A stretch of DNA of 12,883 bases from Piscirickettsiaceae bacterium (GTDB lineage: Bacteria; Pseudomonadota; Gammaproteobacteria; Nitrosococcales; Methylophagaceae). Below, piece by piece: positions 6,722-12,883 of the stretch (its first letter is position 1; each line of letters starts with the position of its first letter). The stretch covers positions 1-12,883 of the forward strand of contig DAOUSV010000029.1 in NCBI GenBank assembly GCA_030627065.1, written 5' to 3'. Position numbers and translations under genes: made by a program. The notes below the pieces were generated by a model. It saw nothing but the letters and a program-made list of their open reading frames with translations. It was not told the origin of the DNA and ran no database searches.

Positions 6722-8079
6722 AACAATTACTTTATTTATTAATAGTCAGTTTGTTTTCTTTTCCGGTAGTACAAGCAGCGGATAAGCCAGCTGATTTAGA
6801 TGCTTTGCTTAAGCAAGTGAAGCGTGAACGTATTTTAGAACAGCAACAAAATAAATTACGTGAATCTGAGTTTGTAACCGCAAGAGATGATCAAACTAAA
6901 TTATTATCAGAGGCAAAAGCGCAGCTAGCATTTGAAGAGCAGCGAACAGAGCTTCTTAATCAATCCTTTCAAGATTATGAAAAAGCATTGGTTAAACGAG
7001 AAGCACTATTAAACGAGAAATCAGGTTCATTAGGTGAGTTATTTGGTACTGTTCGCCAGATGGCAAATGATAGTCGGAGTTTATTAGAAAGCTCGATGAC
7101 ATCTGCTCAGCAACCGAATCGAGGCGAGTTCTTAACATTACTTTCTGAGCGTAAACAACAGCCAACCATTGAAGAGTTACGTGAGTTTTGGTTGATGTTA
7201 CAAGAAGAAATGACCGAGTCAGGTAAAGTCAGTCAGTTTACTACTCCGGTTATTACTGCCGAAGGTAATGTTGAACCGCGACAAGTAACTCGAATAGGTG
7301 TTTTTTCAGCATTTAGTGACGGAAAGTTTTTACGTTATTTACCTGAAACGGGTAGTCTAGTTGAATTAGGTCGTCAGCCTGTTGATCGCTTGCGTAATTT
7401 AGTCGCTGATTTTGAAGAATTCAATGATGGTTCTTTACAGGCTGTGGTTGTTGATCCTACTCGTGGCGCTTTGATGGCTTTACTTGTTCAATCTCCTGAT
7501 TTGAAAGAGCGTATTCAACAAGGTGGTTGGATTGGTTTCATCATTTTAGGTTTAGGTGCGATAGGCTTATTGATTGCTTTACAACGACTGATTTATTTAA
7601 CGGTTGTTGGACGAGGTATTGCCAAGCAACAGAAATCATCAGAGGCTGATAAAACAAACCCATTAGGTCGTATTTTATCTGTTTATAGTAATGAGATAGT
7701 GCAGGATGTTGAGACATTAGCACTTAAACTTGATGAAGCTATTTTACGAGAGATTCCTAAAATTGAACGAGGCTTGATTACACTGGCTGTTATGGCGGCG
7801 ATAGCGCCAATGTTGGGGCTTTTAGGAACAGTTTCAGGCATGATCGAAACATTCCAATCAATTACCTTGTTCGGCACCGGTGATCCTAAACTAATGTCAG
7901 GTGGTATTTCGCAAGCCCTAGTAACAACTGAGTTAGGTTTAGCCGTGGCTATTCCAATCTTATTAATTCATAGTGCACTGTCCGGTAAGAGTAACCGTTT
8001 GGTACAGATTTTAGATGAAGAAAGTGCTGCCGTAGTCGCACGTAATGCAGAAAAGCAGAATGGACTCTCTGACAAATAA
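6718..8079 (+). CDS. exbB1: TonB-system energiser ExbB1 with long periplasmic N-terminal domain (TtpC-like)
   Basis: The 453-residue protein has a signal peptide (MKQLLYLLIVSLFSFPVVQA), then a long coiled-coil and globular periplasmic domain (about residues 22-265), then a MotA/TolQ/ExbB proton-channel domain. Its membrane segments lie at about 269-293 (GGWIGFIILGLGAIGLLIAL), 353-371 (LITLAVMAAIAPMLGLLGTV) and 396-420 (ISQALVTTELGLAVAIPILL). Conserved channel motifs APMLGLLGTVSGMI and GGISQALVTTELGLAVAIP are intact. A strong GGAGG ribosome-binding site lies 7 nt before the ATG. The size and architecture match the TtpC-type ExbB of Vibrio-like TonB systems, which is required together with the smaller ExbB. 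It probably forms a proton-driven inner-membrane motor with ExbB2 and ExbD that energises TonB. Confidence 0.95.
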   Translation: MKQLLYLLIVSLFSFPVVQAADKPADLDALLKQVKRERILEQQQNKLRESEFVTARDDQTKLLSEAKAQLAFEEQRTELLNQSFQDYEKALVKREALLNEKSGSLGELFGTVRQMANDSRSLLESSMTSAQQPNRGEFLTLLSERKQQPTIEELREFWLMLQEEMTESGKVSQFTTPVITAEGNVEPRQVTRIGVFSAFSDGKFLRYLPETGSLVELGRQPVDRLRNLVADFEEFNDGSLQAVVVDPTRGALMALLVQSPDLKERIQQGGWIGFIILGLGAIGLLIALQRLIYLTVVGRGIAKQQKSSEADKTNPLGRILSVYSNEIVQDVETLALKLDEAILREIPKIERGLITLAVMAAIAPMLGLLGTVSGMIETFQSITLFGTGDPKLMSGGISQALVTTELGLAVAIPILLIHSALSGKSNRLVQILDEESAAVVARNAEKQNGLSDK

Positions 8080-8584
8080 TATATTCAATATTGGACTGCT
8101 GCTAGAAAGCGGCGGCACAGTGCTATGGTTGATCTTGCTGTCATCATTCGTGATGTGGACATTGATCATCGAGCGCTATTTGTATGTCTATATTTCGCAT
8201 CCCTCTGAGGTGAAAGGAATCATCGCTGAATGGCAACAGCGAGCAGATAGAAATAGTTGGTATGCACAGCAAATTCGTCACGGTATGATCGCTGAAAGTT
8301 CAATGTCATTACGACGTTATCTAATGACGATTAAGACTTTGATTGTGGCGTTGCCAATGTTGGGATTGCTTGGAACTGTAGGCGGCATGATCCAAACATT
8401 TGATGTATTAACCGTGTTTGGAACAGGTAATGCGCGAGGTATGGCTGGCGGTATTTCTGTGGCATTAATTACCACAATGGGCGGTTTATTAGCCGCCTTG
8501 TCTGGCATGTATTTCAGTACGCAACTTGAGCAAAAAGTAGCACGCTCAGTTGATAATGTTGCTGATGCACTGCGACGAGATTGA
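8045..8584 (+). CDS. exbB2: TonB-system proton channel protein ExbB2
   Basis: The 179-residue protein is a compact MotA/TolQ/ExbB channel subunit with three membrane segments: VLWLILLSSFVMWTLIIERY near residues 25-45, TLIVALPMLGLLGTVGGMIQ around 99-118, and ISVALITTMGGLLAALSGMY around 138-158. The motif LPMLGLLGTVGGMIQTF parallels that in ExbB1, and the two genes are paralogues side by side. The gene overlaps exbB1 by 35 nt from the first ATG. A second in-frame ATG at 8060 (residue 6, MDSLTN) is equally plausible because neither has a clear ribosome-binding site. Together with ExbB1 and ExbD it would form the proton-conducting complex. After its stop comes an unusual insert rather than exbD directly. 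Confidence 0.95.
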   Translation: MQKSRMDSLTNNIFNIGLLLESGGTVLWLILLSSFVMWTLIIERYLYVYISHPSEVKGIIAEWQQRADRNSWYAQQIRHGMIAESSMSLRRYLMTIKTLIVALPMLGLLGTVGGMIQTFDVLTVFGTGNARGMAGGISVALITTMGGLLAALSGMYFSTQLEQKVARSVDNVADALRRD

Positions 8585-8603
8585 AGGAGGAACTGAATAA
8601 GTC

Positions 8604-8765
8604 ATGATTTTTTTATGCTGGCCAAAAGCGCCCCAAACATCTCTTAAAATAGCGGCAATAGTTCACTATTACGGCTATTTTAAGAGATGTTTGAAACAGT
8701 TTAATCTCACCCTAAATTCAACCAGACTTAATCAGAGATTCCTTAAGGATTTTATAAGTTTATGA
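8604..8765 (+). CDS. 53-codon ORF of unknown function between exbB2 and exbD
   Basis: An ATG 13 nt after a strong AGGAGG (8585-8590) opens a 53-codon frame whose TGA overlaps the exbD ATG (ATGA), as in other junctions of this operon. The product begins MIFLCWPKAP and ends RFLKDFISL. It is basic and aromatic-rich and has no motif I recognise. A near-perfect inverted repeat (8634-8693) lies inside the frame and encodes about 20 of the 53 residues, which is unusual for a real protein. The Shine-Dalgarno site may originally have served exbD. The ORF may therefore be a chance reading of an inserted palindromic element, or a small leader whose translation controls exbD. The coding call is weak; the frame and overlap are seen directly. 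Confidence 0.35.
   Translation: MIFLCWPKAPQTSLKIAAIVHYYGYFKRCLKQFNLTLNSTRLNQRFLKDFISL
8634..8693. repeat. Long inverted repeat (29-nt arms, two mismatches) between exbB2 and exbD
   Basis: The arms 8634-8662 and 8665-8693 are reverse complements over 29 positions with only two mismatches. The outer 20 bp (CAAACATCTCTTAAAATAGC and its complement) are perfect and the centre is TC. The RNA would form a very stable hairpin with a TTCA loop. No T-run follows, so it is not an ordinary terminator. It could be a palindromic repeat element, a small non-autonomous mobile element remnant, or an mRNA processing/stability hairpin that separates ExbB from ExbD-TonB expression. Confidence 0.9.
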
Positions 8766-9169
8766 GAAACCGACATTCACGCCGACAAAGTGGTGCAATT
8801 GCAGAAGTAAATATGACGCCGCTTATAGATATGGTGTTTATTTTATTGATATTTTTTATTGTTACTACGTCATTTGTAAAAGAAACTGGGGTTGATGTTA
8901 GTCGACCATCGGCAAAAACCGCCGTTAAAAAAGAAAAGGCGAATATCTTAATTGCCATAAAGCCAAATGGTGAAGTGTGGATAGATAAACGAATGATTGA
9001 TCGCCGTGCTGTACGAGCAAATGTTGAGCGTATGCATGCTGAAAATCCGGAAGGCTCAGTTATCATATTGGCAGATAAAGAGTCGAAAACAGGCTTATTG
9101 ATTGAGGTGATGGATCAAGCTCGATTGGCAGGTGTTGCTAATGTTTCTATTGCCGCAGAAAAAGATTAA
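8762..9169 (+). CDS. exbD: TonB-system biopolymer transport protein ExbD
   Basis: The 135-residue protein has a short cytoplasmic N-terminus, one transmembrane segment (VFILLIFFIVTTSFV, about residues 25-39) and a periplasmic domain, the normal ExbD layout. The proton-carrying aspartate is D23 in VNMTPLIDMVFILLIFF. Family features such as KPNGEVWIDKR and VIILADKESKTG are present in the periplasmic part. It would assemble with the two ExbB proteins and transmit proton-motive energy to TonB. AAGGA (8745-8749) lies 12 nt before the ATG, which is longer spacing than usual, so translation may partly depend on reinitiation from the 53-codon ORF that overlaps the start. The stop overlaps the tonB ATG by one base (TAATG). 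Confidence 0.97.
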   Translation: MRNRHSRRQSGAIAEVNMTPLIDMVFILLIFFIVTTSFVKETGVDVSRPSAKTAVKKEKANILIAIKPNGEVWIDKRMIDRRAVRANVERMHAENPEGSVIILADKESKTGLLIEVMDQARLAGVANVSIAAEKD

Positions 9170-9819
9170 TGCATTTAGGAATAGCAATATTTCTTGCCCT
9201 TTTAGTTAATCTTGGTTTATTTACCGTGATGCAGAAAATGACATCATCTAAAAGTATTGAACGATCGGTGACAGAAGATATTCAGTTATTAGATTTTGTA
9301 CGCCTCAAACGTGACACACGAACCGAGCTTAAAAAACGTGAGTTACCGAAAAAGCCACCGCCACCTAAAAAGCCGCCACCGCCACCCAAAGCTCCCGCAC
9401 CACAAGCAACCAAACCGAAAGCACCTGCACCTAAGTTAGATATACCTAGAATTGATGTGCCATTAAATATTGCTGGAGGTCCTTATTTAGGTGATTTCTC
9501 TAATGCCCCAGCTGTAGCACCTGCACCGATGGCTATGCCAGCAATGGATGATGAGGTGATACCTTTAGTTCGAATTCCTCCTCGATATCCACGGGCGGCT
9601 TCACGTCGAGGCATTGAAGGTGTTGTGACTATATCCTTTACGATTACCAAAAATGGGCAAGTACGAGATCCTGTTGTTGTCAGTGCCAAGCCTGAAAATA
9701 TTTTTAATAAAGCAGCATTAAAAGCGATTAAAAAATGGAAATTCAAGCCTAAGACGGTGGATGGTCAAGCCGTTGAGCGTCAGGCAACTCAAGAAATTGA
9801 GTTTAAGTTAGCGAAATAG
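9169..9819 (+). CDS. tonB: Energy transducer TonB
   Basis: The 216-residue protein has an N-terminal membrane anchor (about residues 3-20, LGIAIFLALLVNLGLFTV), a periplasmic Lys-Pro/Pro-rich spacer (KKPPPPKKPPPPPKAPAP, about residues 62-79) and a C-terminal TonB domain. That domain contains IPPRYPRAASRRGIEGVV, ITKNGQVRDPVVV and ALKAIKKWKFKPKTVDG, the YP and W-F-P signatures of the family. It spans the periplasm and drives TonB-dependent outer-membrane receptors using the ExbB/ExbD motor. The spacer is short compared with E. coli TonB, as in TonB2-type proteins. The start overlaps the exbD stop and the next gene begins directly after its stop, so it is firmly inside the operon. No receptor gene is in the window to reveal the cargo. 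Confidence 0.97.
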   Translation: MHLGIAIFLALLVNLGLFTVMQKMTSSKSIERSVTEDIQLLDFVRLKRDTRTELKKRELPKKPPPPKKPPPPPKAPAPQATKPKAPAPKLDIPRIDVPLNIAGGPYLGDFSNAPAVAPAPMAMPAMDDEVIPLVRIPPRYPRAASRRGIEGVVTISFTITKNGQVRDPVVVSAKPENIFNKAALKAIKKWKFKPKTVDGQAVERQATQEIEFKLAK

Positions 9820-11052
9820 ATGATGAAAACCATATTAAAAATAGCACTCTTTATAGCATCCTTATGCACGGCTCAATATGTAATGGCAGAGGATGATCAG
9901 CAGTATTTATTATCAGAAAAAACATATAAAGTATTGGAATCAGCTCAAGAATTAATGGCAGTTGAAAAGTATTCAGATGCAGAGAATAAGCTCAATGCAT
10001 TATTGAAAAAGGTCGATTCTGTATCATATGAACAAGCAATTGTTGAGCAAACATTGGGCTATTTGTTTTCATCACAAGAAAAGTACGGACAAGCGAGTAA
10101 GTATTTTCAAAAGGCACTTGAGTCTAATGCCTTGCCTGATAAAGTGAGTCACGACTTACAATATAATCTAGCCCAATTATTATTGGCAGATGAGCAATAT
10201 AAAGAAGGGATTGCTTTGCTTGAAACATGGTTAAAAGCAGAGCAATCGCCAGATACTAGTGCGTATGTTTTGCTTGCTAGTGCTAATTATCGTGTTAAGA
10301 ATTATAAGAGAACAATTGAAACTATTCGTATCGCGATTAAGAAAAACAAAGGTTCAGTCAAAGAATCGTGGTATCAAATATTATTATCAGCACATTTAGA
10401 GTTAAAACAATACAAGTCAGCAATTAAGGTCTTGGAAGCATTGTTAGCATCGTATCCCTATAAGAAAAATTACTGGAATCAGTTGTCCGCACTGTATTTA
10501 CAGCAGAATAAAGAGTTTTCATCCTTGGCTGTGAAAATGCTAGCTCAACGTTTGGAATTAGGTGATGCTAAAACATTAATTAATTTGGCAAATATGTACC
10601 GTTACTTACATATTCCCTACAAATCGGCACAACTACTGGTAAATGGCATCAAAGATGGTGTGATTGATGCAAATTTCGAAAACTTAACACAGCTAGCTGA
10701 TAGTTGGCTGTCGGCAAGAGAAACTCAAAAAGCAGCAGATGTATTACAAAAATTAACAGCCCTTGATAATAGTGGTAAAACGGATCTAAAACTAGGTCGC
10801 GTATTCTTTACTATGGAAGAATGGCGACAAGCGGTAAGGCCTTTATCTGCAGCATTAGACAAGCTTAACGATGAAAAAGTCGGCACTGCATCATTATTGT
10901 TAGGCATGGTTCAATTTCACTTGAATGATTTAACCAAGGCGAAAAAACAGTTTATGAAATCAGTCACCTTCGACAATGAACGAAATCAAGCAGGGCAATG
11001 GTTACGTCATGTAGAAAGACTAATTGAAAGTGAGGCCAAAGATGTGTCGTGA
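9820..11052 (+). CDS. Exported tetratricopeptide-repeat protein of the TonB operon
   Basis: The 410-residue product has a signal peptide (MKTILKIALFIASLCTAQYV, then MA) and then a helical repeat array. TPR-like repeats are recognisable at VEQTLGYLFSSQEKYGQASK, LQYNLAQLLLADEQYKEGIA, AYVLLASANYRVKNYKRTIE, WYQILLSAHLELKQYKSAIK, NYWNQLSALYLQQN and ASLLLGMVQFHLNDLTKAKK. It is probably periplasmic and likely a scaffold for the TonB complex, as TPR genes end many DUF3450/ExbB/ExbD/TonB clusters. The gene starts immediately after the tonB stop. A second ATG follows at once (9823), and either could be used. Its 3' end overlaps the aldolase-like gene by 11 nt. Confidence 0.9.
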   Translation: MMKTILKIALFIASLCTAQYVMAEDDQQYLLSEKTYKVLESAQELMAVEKYSDAENKLNALLKKVDSVSYEQAIVEQTLGYLFSSQEKYGQASKYFQKALESNALPDKVSHDLQYNLAQLLLADEQYKEGIALLETWLKAEQSPDTSAYVLLASANYRVKNYKRTIETIRIAIKKNKGSVKESWYQILLSAHLELKQYKSAIKVLEALLASYPYKKNYWNQLSALYLQQNKEFSSLAVKMLAQRLELGDAKTLINLANMYRYLHIPYKSAQLLVNGIKDGVIDANFENLTQLADSWLSARETQKAADVLQKLTALDNSGKTDLKLGRVFFTMEEWRQAVRPLSAALDKLNDEKVGTASLLLGMVQFHLNDLTKAKKQFMKSVTFDNERNQAGQWLRHVERLIESEAKDVS

Positions 11053-11602
11053 ACAGTTAAAGCAACAGTTGGTCGAGCATTATCGGTGGTTACGCCAAAA
11101 TGGCAATAATGATTCACACAGTGGTAATGCCTCTTTTCGCTTCCATGATGAAATTTGGGTAACACCAACAGGTTGTTGTGCCGACACCTTGCAAGCCGAT
11201 GACTTAATTTATTGCCATATTGATGGCTCGATGGAAGAGGGTGCATCATTAGATGCTCCGTTGCATATCCAAGTTTATCAACAAAATTCAAATGCTAAAG
11301 CCGTTATTCATAGTCATGGCCCACACACGATCGCACTCAGCTTAAAGGGTGATGATTTTGTGCCTGTTGATTTTGAAGGGCAGTATTATTTCCCCATTGT
11401 TCCTGTGATAGCCATTCCTTATGATCAGTATTTGGAACAATCACCTGAAGCCGTTGCTAATGCTCTTAAAGATCATAAAGTGTCGGTAGTAAAAGGACAT
11501 GGTATTTATAGTTGTGCCGAGAGTATTAACCTCGCTTATAAGTGGAATTGCTCGCTTGAGTTATCAGCGAAAATTGCGTATTTATCCAAACAGATAAATT
11601 AA
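11042..11602 (+). CDS. Class II aldolase/adducin-family protein
   Basis: From the ATG at 11042 the product is 186 residues and has the class II aldolase fold signatures. HSGNASFRF (26-34) and TPTGCCAD (41-48) fit the phosphate-binding regions. The zinc ligands are H90 and H92 in IHSHGPHT and H153 in VVKGHGIYS. The catalytic Glu of FucA-like enzymes, expected before PLH, appears as D71 (SLDAPLH). Family members are cytoplasmic aldolases, epimerases or dehydratases of sugar phosphates; the substrate here is unknown. The ATG is preferred over an in-frame TTG at 11024 because TGAGG lies 6 nt upstream of it. It overlaps the TPR gene by 11 nt, so it is probably co-transcribed with the TonB operon. 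ovoA follows 70 nt later. Specific assignments such as fucA or mtnB are not justified. Confidence 0.85.
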   Translation: MCREQLKQQLVEHYRWLRQNGNNDSHSGNASFRFHDEIWVTPTGCCADTLQADDLIYCHIDGSMEEGASLDAPLHIQVYQQNSNAKAVIHSHGPHTIALSLKGDDFVPVDFEGQYYFPIVPVIAIPYDQYLEQSPEAVANALKDHKVSVVKGHGIYSCAESINLAYKWNCSLELSAKIAYLSKQIN

Positions 11603-11672
11603 GTGAGACATTTTAAGTAACATTCGCCAAGAATTTGCGTCTAATAAAACTTGATATTTATAAGGAACGCAT
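11603..11672 (+). other. Short gap between the aldolase-like gene and ovoA
   Basis: These 70 bases hold the ovoA ribosome-binding site (AAGGA at 11662-11666). No terminator hairpin is visible, so read-through from the TonB operon into ovoA is possible. A TATAAG at 11659-11664 with TTGCGT 18 bp upstream is a weak promoter-like pair, but it lies too close to the start codon to be convincing. Confidence 0.4.
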
Positions 11673-12883
11673 ATGTCATCCGTACAATATATACGAACAC
11701 CAGAACTGATAGGTAATGATATAGAGGCTAAGCGTAAAGAGATCGCTGCCTATTTCAATGCGACCTTTGATCGCTATGAATCCTTGTTTGAAACTTTGTT
11801 AGATGATCGTGCTTATTATCAAAAGCCAATTCCACTTCGCCATCCCTTGATTTTTTATTATGGTCATACGGCTACATTCTTCATCAATAAATTAATATTG
11901 TCGGGTCTTATTGAGCAACGAGTTAACCCTCAATTTGAGTCACTATTTGCCATTGGTGTCGATGAAATGAGTTGGGATGATCTCAATGAAACACACTATG
12001 ATTGGCCTGCGGTAGCTGAGGTTAAAGCGTATCGGCAACAGCTTAAGCTCACTATTAATGAGTTGATTGAAACAGCGCCATTAACGTTGCCGATTGATTG
12101 GCAAAACCCGTGGTGGACACTAATTATGGGGATTGAACATGAACAAATCCATATTGAAACATCATCGGTATTGATTCGCCAACAAGCATTAGACTTAGTG
12201 CAAACTCATGCGGACTGGCAGGCATGGAAGAAGACTGATGTTGCTCCTCAAAATAAGATGGTGACGATTGCTGCTGGGCAGGTAAATTTGGGCAAGTCTG
12301 ATGATGCTATCTATGGTTGGGATAATGAGTATGGCAATCATCGAGCTGATATTGCTGAGTTTCAAGTCAGTCAGTTTTTAGTCAGTAATCAAGAGTTTTT
12401 AGGTTTTGTTGATGCTGGCGGCTATCAAAATGATAGTTACTGGTCGGAAGAAAGTTTGCAGTGGCGACAGTTTTCACAAGCTAAGCATCCTAATTTTTGG
12501 CTGAAAATAGAGCAGGAGTGGCAGTTACGATTAATGACCGAAGTAATCGATATGCCTTGGGATTGGCCAGCAGAAGTTAATTATCATGAAGCAAAAGCAT
12601 TTTGTAATTGGAGGGCAGCACAAACAGGTAAAACAGTGCGATTGCCGACAGAAGATGAATGGGTTCGCCTGTATGAAAGTTCGACGTGTAAAGAGCTAGC
12701 TTCTGGTCAGCAGGCTCAAGCTAATATCCACCTAGACTATGCTGCATCACCGTGTCCTGTTAATCAATTCAAACAGGGTGATTTGTATGATGTTGTCGGC
12801 AATGTTTGGCAATGGACAGAAACGCCGATATACCCACTTGATGGCTTTAAAGTACATCCTTTTTATGATGATTTCACCATGCC
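11673..12883 (+). CDS. ovoA: 5-histidylcysteine sulfoxide synthase OvoA, 3' end cut by window edge
   Basis: The frame runs open for 403 codons to the window edge. OvoA is the iron enzyme that joins cysteine to the histidine imidazole as a sulfoxide in ovothiol synthesis, and usually carries a C-terminal N-methyltransferase. The start is typical (RTPELIGNDIEAKRKEIAAY, then LRHPLIFYYGHTATFF). The DinB-like domain holds the iron ligands H65 and the HX3HXE motif GIEHEQIHIETSS (H156, H160, E162). An FGE/SUMF1-like domain follows from about residue 195 (MVTIAAGQVNLG, YGWDNEYGNH, RLPTEDEWVRLYE, GNVWQWTETP). The methyltransferase part and the C-terminal active-site tyrosine fall beyond the window. 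AAGGA lies 6 nt before the ATG. EgtB is the main alternative, but the N-terminal RTPEL...EAKR segment favours OvoA. Confidence 0.93.
   Translation, partial: MSSVQYIRTPELIGNDIEAKRKEIAAYFNATFDRYESLFETLLDDRAYYQKPIPLRHPLIFYYGHTATFFINKLILSGLIEQRVNPQFESLFAIGVDEMSWDDLNETHYDWPAVAEVKAYRQQLKLTINELIETAPLTLPIDWQNPWWTLIMGIEHEQIHIETSSVLIRQQALDLVQTHADWQAWKKTDVAPQNKMVTIAAGQVNLGKSDDAIYGWDNEYGNHRADIAEFQVSQFLVSNQEFLGFVDAGGYQNDSYWSEESLQWRQFSQAKHPNFWLKIEQEWQLRLMTEVIDMPWDWPAEVNYHEAKAFCNWRAAQTGKTVRLPTEDEWVRLYESSTCKELASGQQAQANIHLDYAASPCPVNQFKQGDLYDVVGNVWQWTETPIYPLDGFKVHPFYDDFTM

Noticed and set aside
8634..8693. Palindrome as a rho-independent terminator
   Set aside because: No T-run follows either arm in the plus direction and the stem is AT-rich; essential partners of the same complex lie downstream.
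8752..9066. 104-residue antisense ORF over exbD
   Set aside because: It is the shadow of a strongly conserved gene, has no recognisable domain and no upstream signal.
11024..11041. TTG start for the aldolase-like gene
   Set aside because: The ATG at 11042 has a TGAGG Shine-Dalgarno 6 nt upstream and gives a family-typical N-terminus, whereas TTG adds only six non-conserved residues.
11007..11291. 94-residue antisense ORF over the TPR-aldolase junction
   Set aside because: It lies opposite two supported genes and shows no motif or ribosome-binding site.

Overview
The window looks like chromosomal DNA from an AT-rich gammaproteobacterium. The evidence is an exonuclease I (SbcB) very close to the enterobacterial protein, a 426-residue HemL with its PLP lysine at the canonical position 265, a periplasmic Lig E-type ligase, and a gammaproteobacterial type of TonB cluster (DUF3450 - ExbB1 - ExbB2 - ExbD - TonB - TPR). 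The histidine kinase resembles MoxY-type kinases, which together with the overall style would fit a methylotroph such as Methylophaga. That genus suggestion is inference only. There is no rRNA, tRNA, CRISPR array or recognisable insertion sequence.

Left part (1-3600, minus strand): one compact operon read right to left. hemL (tetrapyrrole synthesis) is followed after 6 nt by a 42-codon mini-gene that resembles the extreme N-terminus of Fic-family proteins. The mini-gene overlaps by ATGA a secreted ATP-dependent DNA ligase (Lig E type), which in turn overlaps by ATGA sbcB (exonuclease I; its last ~30 codons lie outside the window). A short 74-bp divergent spacer (3601-3674) separates this operon from the next.

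Middle (3675-5861, plus strand): a translationally coupled two-component system, with a membrane HisKA_3-type histidine kinase and a NarL/LuxR-type response regulator. It ends in a clear rho-independent terminator at 5832-5861. The roughly 180 nt between the regulator stop and the terminator contain nested complementary segments and may be a structured small RNA or 3'UTR.

Right part (5903-12883, plus strand): a TonB energisation operon. Two ExbB-type proteins, ExbD and a proline-rich TonB would form the inner-membrane proton-driven motor. DUF3450 and the N-terminal domain of ExbB1 supply periplasmic coiled-coil parts, and an exported TPR protein follows. No TonB-dependent outer-membrane receptor is present, so the substrate is unknown. 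Almost all junctions in this operon are overlaps or abutments. The exception is exbB2-exbD, where about 160 bp containing a near-perfect 29-bp-arm inverted repeat and a 53-codon ORF are wedged in. A class II aldolase/adducin-family gene overlaps the TPR gene, and 70 nt later ovoA begins (5-histidylcysteine sulfoxide synthase, ovothiol pathway; cut by the window end).

The most interesting points are the insert inside the TonB operon, the Fic-like mini-gene, the structured RNA candidate before the terminator, the secreted ligase coupled to exonuclease I, and the Glu-to-Asp change at the expected catalytic position of the aldolase-like protein.
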